From Nectonema munidae (taxonomy: Eukaryota > Nematomorpha > Nectonematoida > Nectonematidae): DNA of 64,000 nucleotides. This document shows, piece by piece, positions 11,900 through 24,124 of this stretch (its first letter is position 1; every line of letters begins with the position of its first letter). The notes beneath the pieces are model-generated. The model saw only the letters and a program-made list of their open reading frames with translations. It was not told the DNA's origin and searched no databases. Where the stretch lies: NCBI GenBank assembly GCA_030549495.1, contig JAUIRK010000509.1:1114501-1178500 (forward strand), in the 5' to 3' direction. The translations under genes and the position numbers were made by a program.

Positions 11900-12960
11900 A
11901 TATAATTAATTTTTTCAATAATCATGGCTACTTTTTAGAAAATGTCAATCAAAATTTTGATTGATAAAAAATATACCTAATAAAATATACCTTCAAATTT
12001 TACATAAAATATATGTTTTTATACTAAATCGGTCATGCTGTTTTCATTTCTGGACTCATTTTTTACATTTAGGATTTGAAAATACCTATAAGTGTTAATC
12101 AAATTTGCGGTTTACTTCTAAAAATTGTCTCCAAAAACATTCATTCAAATTTTACAATGAAATATATGTGTTATACTAAATCGGCCATGCTGGTTTCATT
12201 TCTGGACTCATTTTTTACGTTTAGGATGTGAAAATACCTATAAGTGTTAATCAAATTTGCGGTTTACTTCTAAAAATTGTCTCCAAAAACATTCATTCAA
12301 ATTTTACAATTAAATATATGTTTTTATACCAAATCAACCATGCTAGTTTCATTTATGGACTCAATTTTTGCGGTTTGAATTTGAAAATACATATAAGTAT
12401 CAATTAAATTTGCGTTTACTTCTAAAAATTTGTTTTTATAGCAAATAGATCATGATGATTTCATTTCTGAACACAGTTTTCGCATTTAGAGGTTTTACTA
12501 CAAGTGTCAATCAAATTTGCGATTTATGTCTGAAAACTATATCCCAAAATATTCTCTCTAATTTTACATTAAATATATGTTTTTATACCAATTCGACAAT
12601 GATAATTTCTATTTCTGAAATCATTTTTTGCATTTAGAGGTTTTAAATGCCTGAAAGTGTCAATCAAATGTTCGATTAACGCCTAATGTCTACAGAAATA
12701 TTTTTGAAATTTAAATAAAATATCTGTTTTTATGCCAAATGGAAGATGCTGGTTTCATTTTTGGACTCAGGTTTGGCATTTATGGTTTTAAAATATCTGA
12801 AAGCTTGAATCAGATTCGCGGTTTACTTCTAGATACAGTCTTCAAAAATATTTTCAAAAAAATAAAATATCTGTTTTATACCAAATCGACTATGCTTATT
12901 TTATTTCTGTACTAGATTTTGTAATCTGAAAATTTAGAATATGTCAGATTTATCAAAAAT
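11900..12960. repeat. Satellite array A, ~150 bp period
   Basis: About seven diverged units carry the core TTTCATTTCTGGACTC at 12,041, 12,194 and 12,344 and variants at about 12,461, 12,608, 12,754 and 12,896. Spacing is mostly 142-153 bp with one short 117 bp unit. Each unit also has a piece like GTCAATCAAATTTGCGGTTT. The first units are most alike. Related units lie at 55.1-55.4 kb (inverted), 56.9-57.9 kb and singly near 31,510-31,570. Confidence 0.8.
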
Positions 12961-13549
12961 GGCACAGATGCCAATATGTGAGAATTTAGTCACTATCAAG
13001 ATATTTTTAATTTAAATTGAATTTGTCAATCTTTTTCCTTTTGTGTCAAAGAGATAATTTTTTAGATGAAGAACGTTGACAACTTTTTGTAATTGAACAA
13101 TCAACATCACGAATGATTCATCAGAAAAATTCCTTTGAAATAAGATTGGTTGACAAATATTCAGGCCTGATAATAAAATACACGATACTGATAAAAAAAG
13201 TCTAAGATCATCAAAAAGATTCTTTAATCAGAATGCTTTGAGAGAGGAAAAAAGTAATTTTATCCTTATAAAAAAAATTTTGAACACACATTGAAGAATA
13301 TAAATTTCTAATGAAAAAAGAGCTACCAAGAAAGGATCATCATGGAATGAATAGCAAAATTACATACTGTAAATTATAATATGACGTAGAGACTACGAGC
13401 CAAAAGATGGAGGTCCTATCGAGTTACATAAGTTACTGTTACTGTAGAATGAAATATTTTGAGTGAATTAAACACCTAAAGTTGGTTTATTAAATAAATT
13501 AAGAAAATAATTACCAGAGAAAACTGCAAGTAGAAGTTATTTTTATGTT

Positions 13550-14450
13550 TATATATTTGACATTGATTTACAGGTTTAATCGATTTTTTGACAGGTTTTA
13601 TTGATTTCATAAAAAATGAACATCACCATTAAATTCTGCATACTTGAAATGTATAAAAAATTTTATAAGAATAAAAATTTTAATTTTGACATGGGCTGTC
13701 ATATTTAAATTATTTTGTCAGGTTTGACTAATTTTTATTAAAAAAAAGGAATATAACCAGTAAACACAGCCTACTTGAAAATGGGTATATGTGTGTAAAA
13801 TGTCATACGCGGTAAACTTCATCACCTCCCTATACTTTCTATTAAACGTAATTCTCTAATTCAAAAAACCGTGCCTGATCCTTTCTTTTTGGGATAAATA
13901 AATTTTTTGACAGTTTTGATTGATTTTCATAAAAAATGAATATCACCACTGAATTCAGTATATTTGAAAATGGGTATACATGCGTAAAAAACTTTATATA
14001 ATTATTTAAATAAAAAGTTCCTTTTTAAGATGAGCTGTCATATATAAATCAATGCTTTGATAATTTTAATTGATTTTTATAAAAAAAAATGAATATCCCA
14101 CTGAATTCCATTGCTTGAAAATGGGTATACATGTGTAAAAAACTTTATATAATTATTTAGATAAAAACCTTCTTTTTGAGATGAGCTGTCAAATTTAAAT
14201 AAATTTTTTGACATGTTTGATTGATTTTTATAAAAAAATGAATATCACCACTGAATTCAGCATATTTGAAAATGGGTATACATGCGTAAAAAACTTTATA
14301 TAATTATTTAAATAAAAAGTTCCTTTTTGAGATGAGCTGTCAAATATAAATCAATTTTTTGACAGGTTTGATTGATTTTGATAAAAAATGGACATCACCA
14401 CTGAATTCAGCATAGTTGAAATATATATGTAACATTAAAAATATTTATAA
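13550..14450. repeat. Satellite array B, ~150 bp period
   Basis: Units contain TTTGATTGATTTT, then CACCACTGAATTCAGCAT, then TTGAAAATGGGTATACATG, and then a GAGATGAGCTGTCA piece. The GAATTC core recurs at 13,951, 14,103, 14,253 and 14,403, a spacing of 150-152 bp, with older units before. It is a different sequence from array A. Inverted copies lie at 54.0-54.6 kb and 62.7-63.5 kb. Confidence 0.85.
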
Positions 14451-14461
14451 AAACTTATTAA

Positions 14462-14517
14462 TATCTGAGAAAAATAGGGGGGGGGGCACTTTACGCCCCC
14501 CCCCCCCCCCCCCCCCA
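14462..14517. repeat. G-run/C-run inverted homopolymers
   Basis: A run of G is followed by CACTTTACG and then more than 20 C. The two runs can pair as a stem on one strand. They lie about 40 bp inside the right end of the piggyBac-like element, and a C-run sits at the same place inside the left end (11,641-11,650). Confidence 0.8.
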
Positions 14518-14555
14518 GCACTTGAGCGGACAAATTTTGCCCAGCACTAATAGGG

Positions 14556-14559
14556 TTAA
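14556..14559. repeat. TTAA target site, right
   Basis: TTAA directly follows the terminal TAATAGGG and duplicates the TTAA at 11,627-11,630. Confidence 0.75.
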
Positions 14560-14779
14560 CAAGTTATGAAAAACTTTTTGCTTTTACGTTTGAAGCTACC
14601 AATGTTTTTCAGAACCCTAATACTCAAGGATTTTAATAGACTTTTTAATGAAAAATTTAATTGTTTTTGCAAAATTATATCTTACATTTCTTAAATTGTT
14701 CTTGTTGCGTAAGTTATACTTATGGAACTGATGATTTTCACAGTAGTTGAAATTGATTTCATTTTTTAAGTTTTTACAC

Positions 14780-16800
14780 TTATAAAAAAAGATGTTTGAG
14801 TTTGTCTAACTTACAAGAGATTTGCGATTTTATACAAATTGCGTACATACTCGGGATTCTTATTAAACAAAACTTTGAAAGCTTGATTTTGTTTTTTTTG
14901 TAATAATGAAATTTGAGATACGCTAGATGACCAAATAAAATTACAGTAAAGAACTTTAGAATGGAAAACAGCATAATAAACATTAATTTTAGTTTCCATA
15001 TCAAAAAGATTTTTGAATTTGAATAACATGCCAAGTTATTAATTACTGAATGATTGGAGAAACTAAGATTAGAATCTAAGATTACTCCTAAATAATTATA
15101 ACTATCACACTTTTCAAGATAATTTTCACCGATTTTCAAAAAAAGACTCATTTTTTATTAAATTTACTGAAAATCATGTATTTACTCTTGGATACATATA
15201 TATATAACTCATTTCAGCAACACCAATTATAAAGTTCAGAAAGAAACCTATTAATAATGCATTGATCAGAAAATAGGTTTTTACATCGATACAAAATAGC
15301 ACAATCATCAGCATACATATAAAGATCTAAACCTGAATTTTGAAGAGCAAAAATATCGTTCACATAGAGAATAAATAAAAGAGAGCCTTGAGACTCCTTT
15401 AGTTAGCTTGGAACATCCAGACGAGGTGTTGTTAACAAAAACATATTGTTGACGATTGGAAAGGTAACTTTTCAAAAGTTCTAAGAATTTGTCCTTAAAT
15501 CCATATCTGTGTAATATAACAAGTAAATACTCATAATTAATACAATCAAAAGCTTTAGAAAAGTCTATAAAAATTGCACAAGATTCGCAACCATTATCTA
15601 AGGTCTCAAAATTAAAATTCACTAAGTTGCTTATAACCAAATCAGTAGACACGCCCTGTCGAAAACCAAACTGTCTGAAATTGATTATATTGTACTTATC
15701 TAAATACTTTATCATACGATTGAAAATAATTTTCTCAAAAACTTTACCTATAAAACGGAGAACGCTTATGGGCCTATAGTTACTTGGACAACATTTATTA
15801 CCTGACTTAAAGACAGGTATTACCTTGGCGATTTTCAAACTGATTGGAAAACATTTCTCAGAAAATTTGTTGAAAAGAAAACAAACATTCTTTGATAGAA
15901 AAAAACTCATGAGAATCATACCAATTTTGTTTGAAATGAAATATTGTCACAACCAGCAGAGAAAGAAGAATTAAAAGAATTGGCTGTAATGATAACTTCA
16001 TCAACAGAAATCTCATCGAAAAAAAGGAATTCATCACAGGGGTAATGTTAAAGGTGGGAGACTGAACAGACTTAGATTCGTTGGGAGAAGAAAAAAAATT
16101 AGAGAAATCATTCGAATTTAAAGGGATCAGCATTAACCTCATGCATGTCATTCATGGGTCATTCTGTTCACGACCAAGTAAATTGTTAATGACTTTCCAC
16201 GAATCCTTTGAATTGTTCTTTAAAATTGAAAACTTCGAGCGGTAAAATTCATTTTTCAGAAAAGTTACTTTTTTGTTTTACTTACTTCTCACTGATTTGT
16301 ACAAATTCCATGATTCAAAAGTTCGATTTTTCAAGTATTTATGAAAAAGCATATCTTTCATTTTTTTGATATTTTTAAGTTCAGTCGTATACCATGGGTT
16401 GGTTCCATGATATGAATAGTTTTTTTCACTAGGGGAAAACTCAAATATTGGTGACCTTTTCTATCATATCATTGTAGTATCCATTTACACTTTTATTAAC
16501 GTCTATGGACCGATCTTCTTTATACAAATTCGAATAAAAGAATTAAAATTTTTTGTTATTAAACACTCTGATGTATTCATCACTGAAACTTAAATCAATA
16601 GCACTTTTAAAGTAATTTTTGCATATAATGAAATTAGGAAGATGATCGAAGATATCCAAAGCTATGTTACCCGAGACACTACTAACACAACTAAAATTAG
16701 TGGAAGTAGACTTATCAACACGAGTTGAACCTAAAATGCACGGAAAAAATTTTTTTTCATACATTAAATAGCAAAAATTTGAAACGTTTTGGCAAATCAT
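14780..16800 (-). mobile_element. Degenerate CR1/Jockey-like LINE (endonuclease tail plus reverse transcriptase)
   Basis: Read on the minus strand the parts come in LINE order. First is an endonuclease C-terminus (GSTRVDKSTSTNF...DIFDHLPNF, 16,543-16,800). Then a linker with PWYTTELKNIKK and SWKVINNLLGR follows. The reverse transcriptase (15,308-15,919) has NYRPISVL, GKVFEKIIFNRM, FGFRQGVSTD, FIDFSKAFDCINYEYL and SYLSNRQQYV, and an intact catalytic YADD near 15,320 (GLDLYMYADDCA). A thumb-like tail with YNYLGVILDSNLSFSNH (14,780-15,151) ends it. At least three frame changes separate the parts, so it is dead. The element lacks ORF1 and most of the endonuclease, as expected for 5' truncation. 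It ends about 220 bp from the piggyBac-like element. Confidence 0.85.
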
Positions 16801-17559
16801 TAAAAATAATAAATTACTTTTACCTTATATATTACTTTTACTTTTATATTTTCGATTTTCAGCTCATCTTGTTTGTTTAGATGAATACTTAAAATACTTC
16901 GCTCGATTTTTCTTTTAATAAAAGAAATATATAAAAGATTTTGATAGATCTTGTATTTGTGATGAATTTATTGAAGTGTACTATTGTTTGGAATTTGCTT
17001 TCATATATTTTATTAAGTAACGTTTAAAATATAATATATTAATAATTTTTTACTAGTGATTGGACGATACCAAAAATTTGTATAGATCTGATTCGCCCAA
17101 AGGCTTGTTTCTATTAAAAAAAATTACTTAATTTTTAAAATTTAGACTTAGCGCATTGAGTGTTCATTCAACAGTATGTAAGTTTGTCAGAGATAAATGC
17201 TATAAGAGGTTACTTTAATTAATTTTTTTAAGAAAAAACTCTAACCGTTATTCACTTATGTTGTGGAATCTATGATAAAAAGAATTTAGTTATTTTTGAT
17301 AGTGAGAATTACAAGCAAATTTTTAACATTAAACCTTTTTGGGTAAAATTTTAAATGATCATTTTAAAAATTCTAACTTTAAACAAAAGTTTCATCTGTC
17401 TTGACTTTCAAAAATAAACTGAAGCTATCTTTCCAATCTTAAACTATAGCGTAGAAGTAGCTCCTTAAAATTTTGTCAGTTTTTCAAGTTTTTTACTGAA
17501 ATCGCTGTTTCTTCATCTCTTTCAATGTCCACTATATAAACCGTGAGTGGTGATTCTAT
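16801..17559. other. AT-rich spacer, no feature recognised
   Basis: No open frame of note and no repeat termini were seen. Confidence 0.4.
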
Positions 17560-18780
17560 GAAATTGTGGGCTTTCATGGATCCAAGTCGTCAATGATTGA
17601 TTGAATATTATTTCTCACTCGGCTAGGATCTCTATTGTTAGCCCACGTACCTCATCAACTTCTTAATTTTCTGAATCTTTTTCTTGTGTCATTTCCTTCT
17701 TCAACTCCAACAAATCGCTGCCATTTATGGGAACAGCATGGTCCTCAACGAGAGCCTTAAACCCCCTACCTAGGAACTTACTTAGTCGCATAGACGTGGT
17801 TACAGCTGCAGAATGTCTTTAGGGAAAAAGGCGTCGTAATCATTGACTGCTCGAGACTAGATTCGCCCAACAACCGTTGATTGTTACAGTTCTCATTTTT
17901 TTCCGTGCTATCTTAATGCTTTGAATGCAATTAGGAATGGTAAATTCCTACAAGTATTCCTTCAGATTGAAACTGTCATCCTTATCCATTGACGTCCCAA
18001 TATTGTTCATAGAAATCCTCGTATAAATTGCTTTTACTGCTCGAATCACCCACTAGTCTATGGGTTGAATTAGTGAACTAGTGTTTGGTGGCATAACTTT
18101 AACTTGGAACCCTGCCTAACACAACCGAAATCCAAATGATTACCACTATTATCCAAAAATAGGAGAACTCTGAAGGGGAGACCAAATATTCCATTACAGC
18201 ACGCAAGAAATACCAATTAAACCATCCTTCTGACAATGCTTTTGTAGTCCAGTCTTTCTACAATGCATCGAGTGCGCAGAAAAGGTGTTTTTATTTTAGC
18301 CTAGGGTTGGAAGACCTGTAAATAGGCCCTGGTTAGCCATAAAACCTTCAGCATTAGCACACACAACGACTGTGGCATGGTCCTTCATGGCCAGCGATTT
18401 GGCTTCGGCCTTCATAAGATACGTTCTCTAAGATATTTTTCAGAAAAACCGGATCTCGTCCATAATAATTAACATGCTTTCAAACGAGTATCCTACTTTT
18501 CAATTCATTTTCGAAGCTGTGAAGTGTAGGCTGCCCTTGCAGGATGCTCAGCTGATCCTTCTTTCTTGTCTTGTTTGCTTGAAATTCGTCTAAATGAGGT
18601 GATCTAGATGCCTCTTCAGGAGGAGGAGATTGAGGTTCATCGAGATCTACGTTATCTTGAATACCTGATATATTCTCTGTTGCAATTGTTTTATAAAGTC
18701 CTTTTATCCTGATTAACAATGTTTTCAAGTTTATCTCCTGATATGAGCTATGAACAATCCCCATTTTAAGGGTTTTTTAT
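17560..18780 (-). pseudogene. Tigger/jerky-type (CENP-B-like) DDE transposase relic
   Basis: On the minus strand the broken frames give the DDE-1 hallmarks: FRVLLFLDNSGNHLDFGC with the second catalytic Asp (about 18,125-18,180), and then PPNTSSLIQP followed by VIRAVKAIYTRI (18,005-18,100). Next are FNLKEYL and the tail NCIQSIKIARKKM and LVEDHAVPINGSDLLELKKE (to about 17,670). In pogo/Tigger/jerky proteins the same strings read PPNTTSLIQPMDQGVI and so on. Several stops and frame changes show it is inactive. The open frame 18,480-18,764 upstream (94 residues, Pro/Glu-rich) and the sequence up to 19,321 may belong to the same element but have no recognised domain. Termini were not found. Confidence 0.75.
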
Positions 18781-19462
18781 GGCTCCATTCTTCAGGCCCC
18801 TGTGCCTTAGAACACAGTGGCGTTAAAAAGGCCTCTATAGACATAACTAAGTTTTTGGTGTTAGTCTTGAATTTCTGGATTACATCTTGAAGGGTACACA
18901 AATCGAGAATTGAAACAACTTGTTCTCTTTTCCTTTGGTGCTAAATCTAAGGTAACTAGGAAGATGGGTCTTTATCGGAAAGCTCTTGATTCACTCCGCT
19001 CCGGTTTTCTTTTGTTTCTTCTTCTTTTCTTGGTCTCTGATTTCAAGGCCCGTTGGATGCATCCTTGGACGGCAGCGCTCTTTCGGCTAAATTTATAGCT
19101 TAGAAAATGATTTTACATGTTTTGTCAGGTTTAGATGAGAGTGTTAATTGCGATTGGTTACTGCTTAGATGAAGTGCCGTACTGGTCCCGCTAGGAACGT
19201 TGGTTGTAATGACAGCTAATGTTGAGGTAATGAGATCAGACTGCCCCTGGTCTATAACTATTTGGACTCGTTTAACCAATTTACGACCAATGTTCCCATT
19301 TTGGAACATAAGTAATTTCATCTTAGTCTGCTTTTTTCAATGACTTTGAATATAAATCGTCTGCGTTTTTTTAGATATCGTCTGCTTTGTTTGGTCTTAA
19401 ATGGGTTAATCCGATCTGGTTTCCCAAGAAATAACTCCAACATACTTATTTTATTATTAGGA

Positions 19463-19773
19463 ACCTATACTTTGCAATTTGCACGATTTTAAATATTATA
19501 TTTGTCGAATAATCAAAGAATCGAAAAATGTTCAAATCAAAAAATATTTATTCTTTTTAAATATATCGTTGGCTCCCCTTACTTTTAAAATTGAAAGATA
19601 AACCTAGTCTTTAATAATTAATTTTTATCAAATTATGCACATACGAAACTAAAAGTAAGGGGACCCAACGATATATTTAAAAAGAATAAATATTTTTTGA
19701 TTTGAACATTTTTCGATTCTTTGATTATTCGACAAATATAATATTTAAAATCGTGCAAATTGCAAAGTATAGG
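19463..19773. repeat. Long hairpin: ~123 bp inverted repeat
   Basis: The left arm 19,463-19,586 starts ACCTATACTTTGCAATTTGC and is the near-perfect reverse complement of the right arm 19,651-19,773, which ends TTGCAAAGTATAGGT. Only a few mismatches are seen, around GTTGGCTCCCC/GGGGACCCAAC. The 64 bp between the arms is AT-rich. It could be a foldback element or MITE; no clear target duplication flanks it. Confidence 0.9.
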
Positions 19774-19865
19774 TAATAACTTTTGTAACATCGTATGAGG
19801 TAGCAAAATATGAACAGAAAGTTTGATATTTTTTGATTTTTTAAAGAATATTTTTCGATTCTTTG

Positions 19866-20335
19866 ATATGAATTATCGCGGTATACAGGTTGGAGATGAA
19901 CCATCGTAGTATACAGGTATAATGTATATAGGTAATAACTTATGTGGCATCGTCTCCCCGAATGAGGTATATCAAATCTTACATCTAGCAGAATGTGATC
20001 AGAAAGTTGAACATTGTCTCCCTAGTTATTTGTACATGGAATAGAAACCATCGTAGTATACAGGTTGAAGATGAATCATCCTAGTATACAGGTTGGAGAT
20101 GAATCATCGTAGTATACAGGTTGGAGATGAATATTGTAGTATATAGTTTGGAGATGAATCATCGTAGAATACAGGTTGGAGAAGAAGATAAATCATCGTA
20201 GTATACAGGTTGGAGATGAATCATCGTAGTATACAGGTTGGAGATGAATCATCGTAGTATATAGTTTGGAGATGAATCATCGTAGAATACAGGTTGGAGA
20301 AGAATCATCGTAATATACGGGTTGGAGATAACACG
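19866..20335. repeat. 28 bp minisatellite
   Basis: Tandem units of GATGAATCATCGTAGTATAC plus AGGTTGGA recur with small changes (TATAGTTTGGA, AATACAGG variants). A higher-order repeat of about four units is visible, since the pair of variant units occurs twice (about 20,120-20,190 and 20,250-20,320). No coding frame runs through it. Confidence 0.85.
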
Positions 20336-20399
20336 CAAGTTGTCTACCCGCGTTCAACCGTACAGGTTATGAGAATATATCATTACATATTAGAGAAGA

Positions 20400-22640
20400 G
20401 GTTTCTAAACTCTTTATACTGAAAAATATTTCTTCAATATACAAATAAATTTAGATTCTGAAAGTAGAGTCGCTTTATAATTGGGCTGGAAATTGTCACA
20501 GAATATAGGTAAAAATTTGTCCAAATGAAAAAAGCTTTAGTCTAAAATGCATCCCTTATCTCCTTAAATTTAATGCAGTAAACAATAATAAAAATAATAT
20601 TTATCCAAAACATATTTTTTCGAATCAAAGTGTAAATCAAACCCGCATTTAAATTTTGGTTGATTAATTCAAAATCTACAAATAAATGTAGATTCTGAGA
20701 GTAGAGTCGCTTTATAATTGTGTTAGAAATTATCACATAATATAGGTAAAAATTTGTCCAAATGAAAGGAGCTTTAGTTTAAAATGCATCCCTTATAAAG
20801 GTTGTATCTAATCTAAATAAAAGTAGACTATGATTATCCAACAAAACTCATTATTTCTTCAATGTGGATGTCGAAAATTATAATTATTTTATAAAAATAT
20901 AGAAATAAATTTAGGATTAAAGTGAAAAAAAAAATAAATTCATGAGATTACTTATTGATAAAAATTGATTAAAACACATATTTTGATCTATTTATCTTCT
21001 CTTTAAAAATTTATATGCAGTAAACAATAATAAAATAATATTTATCCAAAAGATATTTTTTTCGAATCAAAGTGTAAATCAAACCCGCACTTCAAAAGAA
21101 GTAAAAAACTAATGTTAATATATAAAAAACTGAAAACTAAAATGATTTTATAAAAATCTAAAAATAAATAGTGGACTACGATTATCCAACAAAACTTGTA
21201 CATTCAATCTACATTTTTCACTTCAAAAATAATTTTAAATTTATTAGAAAAAGATTATACTGACCAATAAAAAAACGAAAGTTAATTTATAAAAAAAATG
21301 GAAAAACTAATACTATTTTATAAAAATCTACAAATAAATTTAGATTCTGAGAGTAGAGTCGTTTTATAATTGTTCTGGAAATTGTCACATAATATAGGTA
21401 AAAATCTGTCCTAATGAAAGGAGCTTTAGTTTAAAATGCATCCCTTATCTGCTAATTAATGGTATGAAGCCCATGGAAAATAAAAACAGTAAAATGGCAT
21501 TTCTTAAGTACTTATGATATAAGTAATGTATTCTGAAAGGCCATAAAAAAATGCTTTAATTTGGTATATCGCATGATGCATTTTGTTGAGAAATGTGAAA
21601 GTTATAAGCGTTTTAATATTTGACTAAGATTTAAGCTAGGAACACTACAAATAAACTAAGCGTACACTAGCCCGATAAAATAAACCACACACGCGTGCTA
21701 AAGATGTGGTGAAGCGTATGCGAGATAAGAATTCACTGCGCTCACAAACGCGTAATGCAACATGTGTTAATCTTTCTTCGCATAGTTATGCTCTAAAATC
21801 AATCAATAATGTGTTTTATTCTTCGCACACTGTCGGTATAATTTTTAACGAATGCCCTTCGTTAAAAATTAGAAAGGTTGTATCTAAACTAAATAAAAGT
21901 AGACTACGATTATCAAACAAAACTCGTACATTTAATCGACATTTTTCACTTGAAAAATAATTTAAAATTTATTAGAAAAATATTATACTGACCTATACTA
22001 CTGACCCATAAAAAGTAAAAAATAAATATTAATTTTCGACAGTTTTATTTAACTATGACATTTTAAAATGTTAAAAACCATGTTCTACCTTTGTGAATAT
22101 TAAATTTTGAAGAAATAATATATAAACTCATCACGTTAATTATTGGTATTTTTTGAAACTAGATAAAAGTTAACTGACCTTACATAAAAGCGGATTTTGG
22201 AAAAATAAAAATATATTTATTTGTAAAACCTAGCCTATTTTACCCCCAAAGAGTATAGCTTCAAATCTTGTACATTCGATCAACATTTTTCACTTTAAAA
22301 ATAACTTTAAATTTATTAGAAAAACATTATACTGACCTGTACTACTGACCCATAAAAAGTAAAAAATATATATTAATTTTCGACAGTTTTCTTCAACTAT
22401 GAAATTTTAAAATGTAAAAAATCATATTTTACCTTTGTGAATATAAAATATTGAAAAAATATTATATAAATTAAGAACGTTAATTATTATTGGTATTTTT
22501 TGAAACTAGATAAAACTTGACTGACCTCACATAAAAGCAGATTTTGGAAAAATTAAAATATATTTATTTGTATAACCTAGCCTATGTTAACCACAAAGAG
22601 TATACCTTTCCAATGATATCATTTTCATTCAATTTTTTTT
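20400..22640. repeat. Region of interspersed and tandem duplicated blocks
   Basis: A ~115 bp block beginning AAATTTAGATTCTGA and ending AAATGCATCCCTTAT occurs at about 20,445-20,550, 20,680-20,795 and 21,330-21,450. A second block (ATTAGAAAAATATTATACTG... to ...CCTAGCCTATTTTACC) is duplicated in tandem at about 21,922-22,262 and 22,267-22,610, offset about 344 bp. A short hairpin, TAACGAA-TGCCC-TTCGTTA, lies at about 21,845-21,868. The minus- and plus-strand open frames here follow the repeats and resemble no protein. Confidence 0.7.
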
Positions 22641-22887
22641 AAAAATCTTCACATTATGCTTAAACAAAAAGGTGGTCCGTAATTTTTTCAAAAATTTAGA
22701 CAAAATTTTTCGAAGTAATGTCCATTTATTAAAATTTGTTAAAACTTTTGCAAAAATAAATTATTCTAGAGTATGTAGCAAACGATAAGCTTTCTAATGA
22801 TATATATATCATGAAAAAGAAATATTGAAAAACAGTTTAATTCTTTCTTCAAATCAAACAAGTAAAAATTTTCAAAAAGTAGTATTG

Positions 22888-22925
<38 letters not shown>

Positions 22926-24124
22926 TACATATTTCAACCAATCATATAGTTTTTATGAAATAAAACTGCAATTTCAAAGTTAAATTTTTTGAACTTTTAG
23001 GTAGAATTTTTGAAATGTGGCTTTCAATATGTATGTAAAATATTTTTTGAAAATTTTTATTTTAAGTATATTTTTTAAGCATTTTACGATTTACACATTT
23101 AAATATATAATAAGGCTGGCAAGTTTTGCGAGTTGTCTCCCCGGAGGTCTTGCCAGATCTCTGATTGTGATTATTAATAGAAAATAAAATAATTGTGTGT
23201 ATATGTCAGAGATCTGAAAAATTCGGGTTGGTTAGCTCGGACACGGAAAATCTTAATTAACGGGCGGGAGACGGGTTTGGTTCGGATGCCAGTAGCTTTC
23301 CATTTTTAATACGTTTGTTTTAGTTGCTTCTTTTTATTGTTTCTTTATTTAATTAGTAATATACTCACAAATTCTGAACCATAAGTTAATTTTATTTTAG
23401 AATGAAACCTTTCTCGGGTTTTATTATGTAATGTATGTTGATGAATAGATTACAGACAAAGATGCAAATCGCTGCAAATAAAGTTTACTGCAACTTCAAT
23501 TTTAGGAGAATGATAAATAGGTGTAGAAATAGCACAAATGTCAGCTTGAAATTTATATAGTTCTACAGATAATACAACAAATTTATAGTGATGAAATTGC
23601 TTCTGATAAATTGGACATCTGCAAATTTTGGATCTGTTAGTTCGCACACTTAAAATCCTAATTAATGAGTTGGATACGTTTTAAAATTTTAAGTCACATT
23701 CGGATTCTGTTCCGGTTTAATGTGAGAGAGAACGTATGTTTCAGATCTCTGTATTATAAAAAATAAAGTAATATATAAAAGTAATTTCTAAGAAAAGTAA
23801 TGTTACGTTATAGAGTAATTAAGGATACATTTGTATAGCACATGCATACTATTATTTTGTTCTTTATTACCCCATTTCATCCCTTCGTCTGTTTTAATTA
23901 GGGAGAGACGATTTCTTGATTTTAAGCTACTTTTATTTCAAATTATTTAATCTCGTCTCCTTGGATGAAGTGGCCTAACAATCACAGTACTAATACTTTA
24001 CACCCATATGTACATAATTTTTCTTTCTTTTATGTTTGAAAAGTAAGGTAAGTAAAATTTCAACTGATTTTTAATCAGTTCAATAATAATTCATAAATTT
24101 CAATGTGATTTTTTAGAAGATCAA
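22641..24124. other. Spacer upstream of HOOK with a (TTA)n run
   Basis: It contains a (TTA)n microsatellite at about 22,888-22,922. Two GC-richer, distantly alike stretches lie at about 23,205-23,290 and 23,610-23,745; both have GTTAG, TCG-ACAC, AATC-TAATTAA and TTCGGAT in order. The last 100 bases should hold the HOOK promoter or 5' leader, and a 3' splice-like TTTTTTAG ends at 24,116, 8 bases before the start codon. Confidence 0.45.

Larger units (their letters stand above)
11631..14555. mobile_element. Non-autonomous piggyBac-like element with two satellite arrays
   Basis: The unit starts CCCTATTA, ends TAATAGGG, and sits between two TTAA sites. This matches the piggyBac pattern of TTAA duplication plus ends beginning CCCT/CCCTA. 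It is 2,925 bp long and has no transposase frame. Inside the left end is a run of C, and inside the right end a G-run/C-run pair. Between them are two tandem arrays with periods near 150 bp that differ in sequence (11.9-12.95 kb and 13.55-14.45 kb). Mobilisation would need a transposase supplied elsewhere; a scrap of piggyBac-type transposase lies at 28.4 kb. Parts of the same family recur at 53.9-58 kb and 62.7-63.5 kb. Confidence 0.75.

Noticed and set aside
11900-14450. CRISPR array, because of the regular repeats
   Set aside because: The units are directly adjacent ~150 bp diverged tandem copies without spacers, and the DNA is from an animal.
21706-21960. 84-codon plus-strand frame with a GC-richer start
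   Set aside because: It runs into a sequence block that is repeated nearby, and it resembles no protein.
23100-23760. LTR pair, because two GC-richer stretches look alike
   Set aside because: The likeness is weak, there are no TG...CA ends, no primer site and no coding region between them.
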